Below are positions 1 to 6,594 of a stretch of 25,463 bases of DNA, in pieces. This DNA comes from Nitrosomonadaceae bacterium (GTDB taxonomy: Bacteria; Pseudomonadota; Gammaproteobacteria; Burkholderiales; Usitatibacteraceae). The stretch lies in contig JAJTHU010000002.1 of assembly GCA_021300055.1 (NCBI GenBank), positions 1 to 25,463 of the forward strand, written 5' to 3'. Numbering within the stretch: the stretch's first letter is position 1; each line of letters starts with the position of its first letter. The notes beneath the pieces are model-generated. The model made no database searches. It worked only from the letters and a program-made list of their open reading frames with translations, and was not told where the DNA came from. The position numbers and the translations under genes are program-made.

Positions 1-414
1 AATGCGCCAATGCGCTTCGGCAGCGGGGTTACACCAAACGATGTTGTTTTCGTTGTCGAGCATGACCGCGCCGTCCGGGAGCGCCGCGGCTGCCTGCTGG
101 AATCGCGCCAGCGAGTCGGAGAGCGATTGCTGCTGCACATGCTCTTGACGTAGCAAGCGGTAAAGTCGAGAAAGCAAGTCGCCCCAGGTGCCAAAGCCAT
201 CGGGCATGTCGCGCGCCTGATGGTCGCTCTCCAGCCAAGCGCCAAGCTGCACCAGCTTCCACGTGTGATAACCGAATGCGAGGCCCAGCACGAGTGCGGC
301 CATCGCAAACCCAAACGCCCAGCCGCCGACAAGCGCCCCCGTTAGCCCCAGAAACGCGGCCAAGCTCAGGATGCCAGCGAGTAGCGACACAAAGCGGCGG
401 AAGGTCGGGGTCAT
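1..414 (-). CDS. phoR: Phosphate-regulon sensor histidine kinase PhoR, N-terminal part (runs off the window start)
   Basis: Only the first 138 codons are present; the dimerisation and ATPase domains lie outside the window. Translating the minus strand from the ATG at 414 gives a short basic start (MTPTFRRF), two adjacent hydrophobic helices (about residues 9-26 and 28-46), a linker containing QQQSLSDSL, and the beginning of a PAS-like domain (ALPDGAVMLDNENNIVWCN). That is the usual front end of PhoR, an inner-membrane kinase that phosphorylates PhoB when phosphate is scarce. It lies 136 bases downstream of phoB on the same strand, which supports the name. The ATG has no clear ribosome binding site, and the frame stays open upstream to a stop near 500, so a TTG start near 447 is possible. 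The paralogue-level name rests mainly on the phoB neighbour. Confidence 0.8.
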   Translation of the reverse strand, partial: MTPTFRRFVSLLAGILSLAAFLGLTGALVGGWAFGFAMAALVLGLAFGYHTWKLVQLGAWLESDHQARDMPDGFGTWGDLLSRLYRLLRQEHVQQQSLSDSLARFQQAAAALPDGAVMLDNENNIVWCNPAAEAHWRI

Positions 415-550
415 GATGTGAATTGAAAGCGCGGCGCCCGCGAGCAAAGCAATCGGTACGTCCGGTTCGTCGAGATGAGGACGAACAACGGCCGCCGCCT
501 ATGTTACTGCGCCCCGCGACAGCGTGTCGGCGCGACCGACCGGCAGGCGC

Positions 551-1252
551 TCAGGAGTCCTTCGAGAAGCGGTAGCCGCTGCCGCGTACTGTGTGCACAA
601 AGGCGTCGTGCCCGGATGGCGCGAGGGCGCTGCGCAGCCGACGGATGTGCACATCGACGGTACGTTCCTCGATAAACACGTGGTCGCCCCACACCATGTC
701 GAGAAGCTGGGTGCGCGAATAAACCCGGTCTAGGTGCGTCATAAAGAAATGCAGCAGGCGGAATTCCGTCGGGCCCATTTGCAAAGTGATCCCTTTGCCG
801 GTGACCTTGTGCGACGCCGGATCGAGTTTTAGGCCGTGGTATTCGATCAAGTCTTCGGTGAGTTGCGGCGCACGGCGACGCAGGACCGCTTTGATGCGTG
901 CTTCCAGCTCACGCAGCGAGAACGGCTTGACCATGTAGTCATCGGCACCCGTTTCCAAGCCGCGTAGTTTGTCTTCCTCCTCGCCGCGGGCGGTAAGCAG
1001 GATGATTGGTAGGGTTTTGGTGCGCGAATCACCGCGCAGCTTGCGGGTGAGGTCGATGCCGCTCATGCCCGGCAGCATCCAATCGAGCAGGGCGAGATCG
1101 GGCAGTTCGAGTTGCACGGTCTTGAGCGCATCTTCGGCAGAGCCCTTGACCAGCACCCGATAGCCCCCCATCTCCAGATTCATCTGGATGAGATCTTGAA
1201 TGGCGGGTTCGTCTTCAACGACAAGGATGGTGGGATTCATTTTCGGATCCAT
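551..1252 (-). CDS. phoB: Phosphate-regulon response regulator PhoB (OmpR/PhoB family)
   Basis: The 233-residue protein has a receiver domain (about 8-120) and a C-terminal winged-helix DNA-binding domain (about 135-230). Receiver residues visible are the acidic pair E13/D14, the phospho-acceptor D57 in LALLDWMLPG, T87 and K109 in DDYMVKPF. The DNA-binding half has the typical GPTEFRLLHFF, YSRTQLLD and RTVDVHIRRLR segments ending in VRGSGYRF. Phosphorylated PhoB activates genes for phosphate uptake by binding Pho boxes. phoR follows on the same strand. Two starts are possible: ATG 1252, preceded by GGTGAG at good spacing, or ATG 1240, which begins closer to ILVVEDE as in many relatives. A Pho box upstream (1297-1315) suggests autoregulation. 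Related OmpR-family regulators cannot be fully excluded, but the neighbour and fit are good. Confidence 0.93.
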   Translation of the reverse strand: MDPKMNPTILVVEDEPAIQDLIQMNLEMGGYRVLVKGSAEDALKTVQLELPDLALLDWMLPGMSGIDLTRKLRGDSRTKTLPIILLTARGEEEDKLRGLETGADDYMVKPFSLRELEARIKAVLRRRAPQLTEDLIEYHGLKLDPASHKVTGKGITLQMGPTEFRLLHFFMTHLDRVYSRTQLLDMVWGDHVFIEERTVDVHIRRLRSALAPSGHDAFVHTVRGSGYRFSKDS

Positions 1253-1282
1253 TGCGGGCTCACCGAGCTGGCGAGTTAGTGC

Positions 1283-1315
1283 ATGATATTTCAGCTATGT
1301 GAAGCTTATGTGACA
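1283..1315 (-). promoter_or_regulatory. Candidate Pho-box promoter of phoB
   Basis: Read on the minus strand, two direct repeats, TGTCACA and CTTCACA, start 11 bases apart with TAAG between them (1297-1315). This is the spacing of the Pho box (two CTGTCAT-like 7-mers separated by 4). About 8 bases further on is TATCAT (1283-1288), a five-of-six match to a sigma-70 -10 element, so the Pho box sits where the -35 would be, as in classic PhoB-activated promoters. It lies 30-45 bases upstream of the phoB start. Repeats and spacing are seen directly; the function is inferred. Confidence 0.55.
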
Positions 1316-1400
1316 CCCGCCCGCGCATAAAATGCCTAGATTGGCTCGAATCCACACGAGTGAGTAGAAGCTAGGCACGACTTTTGAGGTATCCCGCGCA

Positions 1401-1760
1401 ATGAGTAACACCCCGCGTCCGACAGAAATTACGCTCCACCAGCAATCGCGCGAGCTTGAAATCGCCTTTGACGACGGCAATCGCTTTCGCCTGACGTGCG
1501 AGTTTCTGCGCGTGCATTCGCCTTCCGCCGAAGTGCGCGGTCACGGCCCGGGCCAGGAAGTACTGCAAGTCGGCAAGCGCGAGGTAAACATCACCGCCAT
1601 TGAGCCGGTGGGTATGTATGCCATCAAGCCGACCTTTTCCGACGGCCACGACACCGGCTTGTATTCTTGGGAATACCTGCACGACCTCGGCAAAAATCAG
1701 CACGATTATTGGCGGCAGTATTTAGCGCGTCTTGAGCGCGCGGGCGCGAGCAGAGGTTGA
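1401..1760 (+). CDS. DUF971 / gamma-butyrobetaine hydroxylase-like N-terminal domain protein
   Basis: This 119-residue soluble protein has the signatures of the DUF971 family: PTEITLHQQSRELEIAFDDG near the N-terminus, FLRVHSPSAEVRGHG in the middle and IEPVGMYAIKPTFSDGHDTGLYSWEYL towards the C-terminus. The domain resembles the small N-terminal domain of gamma-butyrobetaine hydroxylases, but there is no dioxygenase domain, so hydroxylase activity is not implied. Stand-alone members occur widely in proteobacteria, often near ubiE or iron-sulphur genes, and their role is not firmly established. GAGG lies about 11 bases before the ATG. It is the first gene of a plus-strand run, 9 bases before the NTF2-like gene, and diverges from phoB. 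Confidence 0.85.
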   Translation: MSNTPRPTEITLHQQSRELEIAFDDGNRFRLTCEFLRVHSPSAEVRGHGPGQEVLQVGKREVNITAIEPVGMYAIKPTFSDGHDTGLYSWEYLHDLGKNQHDYWRQYLARLERAGASRG

Positions 1761-1769
1761 ATCGACAAC

Positions 1770-2165
1770 ATGCCTGAGCCGATCAAAGCATTCTTCGATA
1801 GCTATCGCGACGCGTTTAACCGCTTAGACGCACGCGCCGTATCCGCACACTATCAAGTGCCATCGATGATCTCAAGCGCTTCTGGCGCCGGGCTTTTTAG
1901 TGACGAAAACGCACTGACACACAACAACGAAGCCTTGTGCAAACACTACGCAGAAGCGGGGTTTGTGCGCGCTGACTATGCCGTCAATCTAGACTTAGCG
2001 CAGGGCGATGACTTTCATTTGGTTGATTTGCAATGGACGATTGCCAAAACGGAAGCCGCGCCAGATGTGTTTAGCACCACCTACCAGCTGGTGAAGCGAC
2101 GCGGGAGCGATTGGAAGATCGAGCACGTTTGCGCATACAGCGAGAAACGCTTTTGGGCCACGTAA
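1770..2165 (+). CDS. NTF2-like / SnoaL-fold small protein
   Basis: The 131-residue protein has the shape of the NTF2-like fold: an N-terminal helix (IKAFFDSYRDAFNRLDARAVSAHY), a short loop region, and a C-terminal sheet segment (HLVDLQWTIAK, VFSTTYQLVKRRGSDWKIEHVCAYSE). Proteins of this fold are either small-molecule enzymes or ligand-binding proteins. No catalytic residues can be assigned here, so no reaction is proposed. No signal peptide or membrane segment is seen, so it is probably cytoplasmic. It sits between the DUF971 gene (9-base gap) and ubiE (2-base gap) and is almost certainly cotranscribed with both, but the context alone does not show a role in quinone synthesis. Confidence 0.75.
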   Translation: MPEPIKAFFDSYRDAFNRLDARAVSAHYQVPSMISSASGAGLFSDENALTHNNEALCKHYAEAGFVRADYAVNLDLAQGDDFHLVDLQWTIAKTEAAPDVFSTTYQLVKRRGSDWKIEHVCAYSEKRFWAT

Positions 2166-2167
2166 GC

Positions 2168-2899
2168 ATGAATCAGAAAACCCATTTCGGCTTTCAAGAA
2201 GTCGACGAAACCGCCAAAGCCGGCAAGGTTCGCGAAGTGTTTGCGTCCGTTGCGAGCAACTACGACATCATGAATGACTTGATGTCGGGCGGCTTGCATC
2301 GGCTGTGGAAGAAATTCACCGTTGACCTCGCCAATGTGCAGCCGGGCGAAAAAGTACTCGATGTCGCCTCTGGCACAGCCGATCTCGCGGCCGAATTTGC
2401 CAAGCGCGCCGGCGCGGGCAATGTGTGGCAAACCGACATCAACGAGGCCATGCTCAAGGTCGGGCGTGACCGTCTCGCCAATGCGGGCCTGGCGACACCC
2501 AATGCCCTCGCCGACGCTGAAAAATTGCCATTTGCGAGCGAGTCGTTTGATCTCGTTACCGTCGCCTTTGGTTTGCGCAACATGACGCACAAGGATGTGG
2601 CGCTCGCCGAGATGGCGCGCGTGCTGAAGCCCGGTGGGCGCCTGATGGTGCTGGAGTTTTCAAAGGTGCATCCATCGCTGGAAAAAGCCTACGACGCGTA
2701 TTCGTTCAACATCCTGCCGAAGATCGGTAAATTCGTTGCCAAAGACGAAGCGAGCTACCGCTACCTCGCAGAGTCCATCCGCATGCACCCTGACCAAGAG
2801 ACGCTCAAGGGCATGATGCAGGATGCTGGTCTGGCGCGCGTCGAATACTGGAACCTCGCCGCGGGCGTGGTGGCGCTGCATCGGGGTTACAAGACCTGA
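2168..2899 (+). CDS. ubiE: Ubiquinone/menaquinone biosynthesis C-methyltransferase UbiE
   Basis: The 243-residue protein is an S-adenosylmethionine-dependent methyltransferase of the UbiE/COQ5 family, which C-methylates the benzoquinol (or naphthoquinol) ring late in quinone synthesis. Family signatures are VREVFASVASNYDIMNDLMS and GLHRLWKKF near the N-terminus, the SAM-binding VLDVASGTADLA (motif I), DINEAML, LPFASESFDLVTVAFGLRN and VLKPGGRLMVLEFS. The C-terminal YRYLAESIRMHPDQ and GVVALHRGYK also fit. The ATG at 2168 gives the normal family start and lies two bases after the preceding stop; an in-frame start at 2111 would overlap the upstream gene and add residues the family does not have. 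The gene leads into a membrane protein and a Tim44-like protein, a neighbourhood common in betaproteobacteria. Confidence 0.96.
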   Translation: MNQKTHFGFQEVDETAKAGKVREVFASVASNYDIMNDLMSGGLHRLWKKFTVDLANVQPGEKVLDVASGTADLAAEFAKRAGAGNVWQTDINEAMLKVGRDRLANAGLATPNALADAEKLPFASESFDLVTVAFGLRNMTHKDVALAEMARVLKPGGRLMVLEFSKVHPSLEKAYDAYSFNILPKIGKFVAKDEASYRYLAESIRMHPDQETLKGMMQDAGLARVEYWNLAAGVVALHRGYKT

Positions 2900-2907
2900 G
2901 CGCGGGA

Positions 2908-3333
2908 ATGGCCGCGCCGCAAACGCGCATGAATCCATCGCCTCGCGCCGAGCGTTGGTTCACCATCGTTGTTTGCGCGATCGGCTTTTTACTAAGCTTC
3001 CTGACGTCGCGCCCGATCGATTCGGCCAACTACATAGGTTGGGTGTTCGCGGCGTTCTGGGTATCGGGCGTGTGGGTGTTCTTGTTGCTTTCACAGCTCA
3101 CCACGATCGGTGCGGCTACTCGCAAGGCCTTAGCCGTTGGTGCAGCCGCACTGCTCGTTTTCGAGCTCTATGCCGCGGTTGTGTTTGGCGACCCGTTCTT
3201 CCTTGCTTTCAAGTGGATCTATCACCTAGCGATATTGGCCACCGTGATGGCCCTAGTCTTTGTAGGGTTGTGGATCCGAAAACGCCTCGAGCGCCGCCGG
3301 GAAAATGCCGTGGGGCCGCCAGAATCAAGTTAA
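2908..3333 (+). CDS. Hypothetical membrane protein with four predicted helices
   Basis: I do not recognise the family of this 141-residue protein. About four hydrophobic segments can be seen: residues 18-33 (WFTIVVCAIGFLLSFL), 43-62, 73-92 and 103-124, ending in a basic tail (IRKRLERRRE). That suggests a small inner-membrane protein with a positively charged cytoplasmic C-terminus. No signal peptide, cofactor motif or catalytic residue is visible. It starts 8 bases after ubiE, so it is probably cotranscribed with it. The first ATG (2908) was chosen; an alternative ATG lies at codon 8. Confidence 0.65.
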   Translation: MAAPQTRMNPSPRAERWFTIVVCAIGFLLSFLTSRPIDSANYIGWVFAAFWVSGVWVFLLLSQLTTIGAATRKALAVGAAALLVFELYAAVVFGDPFFLAFKWIYHLAILATVMALVFVGLWIRKRLERRRENAVGPPESS

Positions 3334-3425
3334 AGTCGCGCTTTCTTGGGCGACGCTGGAATTTTTTGCGCGCGCGCCGGTCTCAGCTCGGCAGTACAAC
3401 AATCACATTACATTCGGGGTTTGTC

Positions 3426-4433
3426 ATGAAGTCGATCTTGGCCTCACTCGTTCTCGCTGTTTTTGCACTTTCCTCGTTGGGCTACATGTCTGACGCCGAC
3501 GCGAAGAAGCGTTTCGGCGGCGGTAAGTCTTCCGGCATGCAGCGCGAGTCCGTTCAGCGCGATCCCACGCCTCCTGCCGCGAAGCCCGCTGCCCCAGCTG
3601 CTGCGCCGCAAGCGGGCGCGCCCGCCGGCGCCCCTGCTGCCGCTGCCGCACCGGCCGCTGCATCGGGCATGAGCAAATGGGCTGGCCCCATCATGGGCTT
3701 GGCTGCCGGTGGTCTGCTCGCCGCATTGTTTATGGGCGGCGCGTTCGACGGCATTAAGTTCTTCGACATCCTCTTGATCATCGGCTTTGCCTTCGCCGCG
3801 TTCATGCTGTTCCGCATGTTCATGCGCAAAAAGGCTGAGCAATTGGCTGGCGCATCCGCTAACGGCGCACCGATGAACGCGCCAATGCAGTACAGCGGCA
3901 ACACGCGCGATTACTCGGCTACCCCAGCCTCGGCCCCGGCGCCCACTCAGGCACCCGCCGCTAGCGGTGGTCGTATCGTCGCCCCAGAAATCGGTAGCGC
4001 CCTGTCGACCGCCAACGCCTCGCCCGAAGTGATCGAGCAAGCGACGGCCAGCCCACGTATCCCGGCTGACTTCGACGTGGCCCCGTTTGAGCGCAACTCC
4101 AAGGCGGCATTCATCCGCTTGCAAGCGGCTAACGACGCAAAAGACTTGAACGACATCCGCGACTTCACCACGCCAGAAATGTACGGCGAAATCGCCTTGC
4201 AGATCCAAGAGCGCGGCGACGCGACACAGAGAACGGAAGTGGTGTCCGTGAATGCCCGCGTGATTGAGGTTGTCATCGAAGCGCAGCGCGCGGTGGCCAG
4301 CGTTCGTTACACCGGCGTGATTCGCGAAGACAACGAGCCGGCTGAAGGCTTCGACGAGGTCTGGCACGTCGTGAAAGACCTGTCGCGCGAAGATTCGACT
4401 TGGAAGCTTGCAGGTATCCAACAACTTCAATGA
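3426..4433 (+). CDS. Tim44-like domain membrane protein
   Basis: The 335-residue protein has a signal-like hydrophobic start (MKSILASLVLAVFALSSLGY), a basic segment (KKRFGGGKSSG), a long Pro/Ala linker (about 47-80), two hydrophobic helices (about 87-104 and 112-133) and a soluble C-terminal domain (about 190-335). The C-terminal part matches the Tim44-like fold: FIRLQAANDAKDLNDIRDFTTPEMYGEI, VVSVNARVIEV, ASVRYTGVIRED and FDEVWHVVKD. In mitochondria Tim44 docks the import motor; the role of bacterial relatives is not established, and they are often near ubiE or ubiJ. The ATG at 3426 gives the membrane-targeting start; longer in-frame openings upstream run through the preceding gene. The linker is low-complexity and GC-rich. 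A 12-bp hairpin (4436-4463) follows the stop directly. Confidence 0.85.
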   Translation: MKSILASLVLAVFALSSLGYMSDADAKKRFGGGKSSGMQRESVQRDPTPPAAKPAAPAAAPQAGAPAGAPAAAAAPAAASGMSKWAGPIMGLAAGGLLAALFMGGAFDGIKFFDILLIIGFAFAAFMLFRMFMRKKAEQLAGASANGAPMNAPMQYSGNTRDYSATPASAPAPTQAPAASGGRIVAPEIGSALSTANASPEVIEQATASPRIPADFDVAPFERNSKAAFIRLQAANDAKDLNDIRDFTTPEMYGEIALQIQERGDATQRTEVVSVNARVIEVVIEAQRAVASVRYTGVIREDNEPAEGFDEVWHVVKDLSREDSTWKLAGIQQLQ

Positions 4434-4435
4434 AC

Positions 4436-4463
4436 TGTCATTCCCGCCTGCGCGGGAATGACA
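4436..4463. repeat. Perfect 12-bp palindrome, dispersed-repeat type, possible terminator
   Basis: TGTCATTCCCGC (4436-4447) and GCGGGAATGACA (4452-4463) are exact reverse complements around a four-base loop, CTGC. The hairpin begins two bases after the Tim44-like stop codon. This TCATTCCCGC-type palindrome is a familiar short intergenic repeat in many proteobacterial genomes. There is no T-run after it, so a terminator role is uncertain; mRNA end protection is equally possible. Confidence 0.7.
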
Positions 4464-4503
4464 AGTGGTTGTTTTGGCGGCGTCACGAATAAACGAGGTC
4501 CTC

Positions 4504-4522
4504 CGCGCTGGCGGCCAGCGCG
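4504..4522. other. Perfect 8-bp GC hairpin upstream of ubiJ
   Basis: CGCGCTGG (4504-4511) and CCAGCGCG (4515-4522) pair perfectly around a CGG loop. It lies in the 192-base gap between the Tim44-like gene and ubiJ. No T-run follows. Besides the palindrome at 4436-4463, I see no other clear element in this gap. Confidence 0.4.
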
Positions 4523-4625
4523 CCGCTCGTCAGCGCCACTGCACCATGCGACCACGATGGTTAGCACCCTGGCAGTCTCAGTCGTTTTTCATCGCCTTTT
4601 CGCCTAACTGTCCGATAATGGCGGC

Positions 4626-5273
4626 GTGATCTCTTCCGCCGCCAACATCGCCGCCGCCCGGCTGTTCAACCGCGTCCTCGCCGACTACCCGCAAGCGCGG
4701 AGTCGTCTCGCGCAGCACGCGCACGCGGTTATCTGCGTTCACGTTGGACCCCTCGAATCATCGCTGCGGGTTACGCCCCAAGGTGGTGTGGAGCCGTTGG
4801 GGGAGAGTGGCGCTTCCGCGGAAGACACCAGCGTCACGCTGCACATCCCTTTGCGCGCGTTGCCCGCACTCCTCGCCAAAGAGCCCGACGCGACCAAGGA
4901 GGTGCGCTTTGAGGGGCGTGGCGACAACAGCAGCGAGCTCGCGCACACGCTCTCAACCATCGCGCAAAACGTCGAGTGGGATATCGAAGAAGATTTGAGT
5001 CAGCTGCTGGCAAGCGCCGGCTTGGGCCAGCAGTGGGCCGATATTGTTTCGCACCGCGCGGTTGGCACCGTCAAAAGCACACACGCGTGGCGTGTCGAAG
5101 CGCAGCAGCGCTTTGCCGAAAATCTGGCTGAGTACCTCACGCACGAGCGCAATGCATTTGCCACGCGCGAAGAGCTCGATGACATGACCCGCGATAACCA
5201 AACGCTGCGTGACGATGTTGCGCGGCTGGAAGCGCGACTTAACCTACTGCAATCAAAAGCCCCCACGACATGA
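4626..5273 (+). CDS. ubiJ: Ubiquinone biosynthesis accessory factor UbiJ (SCP2 domain)
   Basis: The 215-residue protein has an N-terminal sterol-carrier-protein-2-like domain (about 5-115; visible strands VICVHVGPLESSLRV, TSVTLHIPLRALPALL, VRFEGRGDNSSEL) and a C-terminal helix likely to form a coiled coil (REELDDMTRDNQTLRDDVARLEARLN). Both are typical of UbiJ, a lipid-binding helper of the soluble ubiquinone-synthesis complex that acts on the same pathway as UbiE. The segment ANIAAARLFNRVL at the N-terminus and VEWDIEEDLSQLLA also fit. The start is GTG at 4626; the ATG eight bases upstream is out of frame and hits a stop after two codons. Its last codons overlap fbp (ATGA). The usual neighbour ubiB is not seen here. 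Confidence 0.85.
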   Translation: MISSAANIAAARLFNRVLADYPQARSRLAQHAHAVICVHVGPLESSLRVTPQGGVEPLGESGASAEDTSVTLHIPLRALPALLAKEPDATKEVRFEGRGDNSSELAHTLSTIAQNVEWDIEEDLSQLLASAGLGQQWADIVSHRAVGTVKSTHAWRVEAQQRFAENLAEYLTHERNAFATREELDDMTRDNQTLRDDVARLEARLNLLQSKAPTT

Positions 5274-6295
5274 AACGCGTTACGCTCACCCGCTTCCTCA
5301 TTGACGAGCAATACAACCGCAGCGCGGTTCCCGCTGACCTGCGGTTGCTCATCGAAGTCGTGTCGCGCGCCATTAAGGCGATATCAATCAACGTCGGCAA
5401 GGGCGCGCTCGCGGGCATCCTTGGCGAGCACGCTGCCGCGGCCGGTGACGCAAGTGTCAACGTGCAGGGCGAAGCGCAGAAAAAACTCGATGTCATCGCC
5501 AATGAGATTTTGTTGGAAGCCAACGAGTGGGGCGGCCATCTCGCGGCCATGGCCTCAGAAGAAATGGAAGGCCCACACGCCATTCCGCACCGCTACCCGA
5601 AGGGCGAATATCTGTTGCTATTTGATCCGCTCGATGGTTCGTCGAACATCGACGTCAACGTCAGTGTCGGCACGATCTTCTCGGTATTGAAGTGCCCCGA
5701 GGGTGCGGAACCAAACAGGCAGCCCACCGAGAAAGATTTTCTGCAGCCGGGCAGCAAGCAGCTCTGCGCGGGTTTTGCCGTGTATGGCCCATCGACTTTG
5801 TTGGTGCTCACGCTCGGCAGCGGCGTGCACGCGTTCACACTCGACCGCGAGCTCGGTAGCTTCGTGCTCACGCATGAAAACATCCGCATTCCCGAAGACA
5901 CCAAAGAGTTCGCCATCAATATGTCCAACATGCGCTTCTGGGAGCCACCCGTGAAGCGTTACGTGGAGGAAATGCTCGCGGGCAAAACCGGGCCCCTCGG
6001 CAAGGACTACAACATGCGTTGGATTGCGTCGATGGTTGCTGACGTGTTTCGTATCCTCACGCGCGGCGGCATCTTCATGTACCCGCGCGACAACAAAGAT
6101 CCGAGCAAGCCTGGCCGACTGCGCTTGATGTACGAAGCCAACCCAATGGCGATGATTGTCGAGCAGGCGGGTGGTGCAGCAACGACGGGGCGAGAGCGCA
6201 TTCTCGACGTGCAACCCACCGGCTTGCACCAGCGCGTCGCGGTGATTCTGGGTTCGAAGAACGAAGTCGATCGCGTGACCGGGTACCACAGTTAA
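5270..6295 (+). CDS. fbp: Fructose-1,6-bisphosphatase class 1
   Basis: The 341-residue enzyme hydrolyses fructose 1,6-bisphosphate to fructose 6-phosphate in gluconeogenesis, and in the Calvin cycle where present. Class 1 motifs are clear: MASEEMEG (metal-binding E97/E98), YLLLFDPLDGSSNIDVNVSV (metal-binding D119 and D122, with L121), YGPSTLLVLTLG, MRWIASMVADVFRILTRGGIFMYP, and the C-terminal LRLMYEANPMAMIVEQAGG. Length is normal for the class. The start ATG overlaps the ubiJ stop in an ATGA, which suggests translational coupling. No RuBisCO or phosphoribulokinase gene is in view, so a gluconeogenic role is the simplest reading. Confidence 0.97.
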   Translation: MKRVTLTRFLIDEQYNRSAVPADLRLLIEVVSRAIKAISINVGKGALAGILGEHAAAAGDASVNVQGEAQKKLDVIANEILLEANEWGGHLAAMASEEMEGPHAIPHRYPKGEYLLLFDPLDGSSNIDVNVSVGTIFSVLKCPEGAEPNRQPTEKDFLQPGSKQLCAGFAVYGPSTLLVLTLGSGVHAFTLDRELGSFVLTHENIRIPEDTKEFAINMSNMRFWEPPVKRYVEEMLAGKTGPLGKDYNMRWIASMVADVFRILTRGGIFMYPRDNKDPSKPGRLRLMYEANPMAMIVEQAGGAATTGRERILDVQPTGLHQRVAVILGSKNEVDRVTGYHS

Positions 6296-6336
6296 CTAGC
6301 AAACCCTAGTATCCACGCGCTTTCCCAGCCAAAAAA

Positions 6337-6594
6337 ATGCCTGAAACACCGCTCCAATGCTGGACTTTGTATCTGCTGCAATGCGCGGATGGCGCTTACT
6401 ACACCGGTATCACCACCGATTTTTTGCGCCGCTTCAACGAACACCTTGCTGGAGTCGGTGCCAAGTACACGCGCAGCAACCCGCCGGTGGCCGTGGTGGG
6501 CTTGTTGGAGTTTGACGATCGCGCCAGCGCATCGCGCGCCGAAGCAGCGGTGAAGAAACTGCCGCGCGCGGCGAAGCCCGCCTACTTCGCCTGA
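6337..6594 (+). CDS. GIY-YIG nuclease-superfamily protein (YhbQ/UPF0213 type)
   Basis: This 85-residue protein is a single GIY-YIG domain. The first motif appears as YLLQCADGAYYTGIT (Y12-L13-L14 and Y22-T23-G24 replacing GIY and YIG), followed by the conserved RRFNEHLAG (R31, R32, E35, H36), KYTRSNPP, and a late acidic residue E69 in SRAEAAVKKL. The layout matches the small YhbQ-like proteins, which are related to homing-endonuclease and UvrC nuclease domains; DNA cleavage has been reported for some members. It overlaps the following glycosylase-like gene in a TGATG, so both are probably made together, hinting at a shared link to DNA repair. No clear Shine-Dalgarno sequence precedes the ATG. 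Confidence 0.85.
   Translation: MPETPLQCWTLYLLQCADGAYYTGITTDFLRRFNEHLAGVGAKYTRSNPPVAVVGLLEFDDRASASRAEAAVKKLPRAAKPAYFA

Noticed and set aside
3444..4430. Long open frame on the minus strand opposite the Tim44-like gene
   Set aside because: It is a GC-driven shadow; the protein is rich in R, G and H with no domain, while the plus frame encodes a clear signal, helices and Tim44-like end.
6301..6320. Shared 20-base motif (AAACCCTAGTATCCACGCGC) with the reverse strand near 15664-15683
   Set aside because: It matches at 18 of 20 positions, but roughly one such pair is expected by chance in a window of this size, and the two places have no common context.
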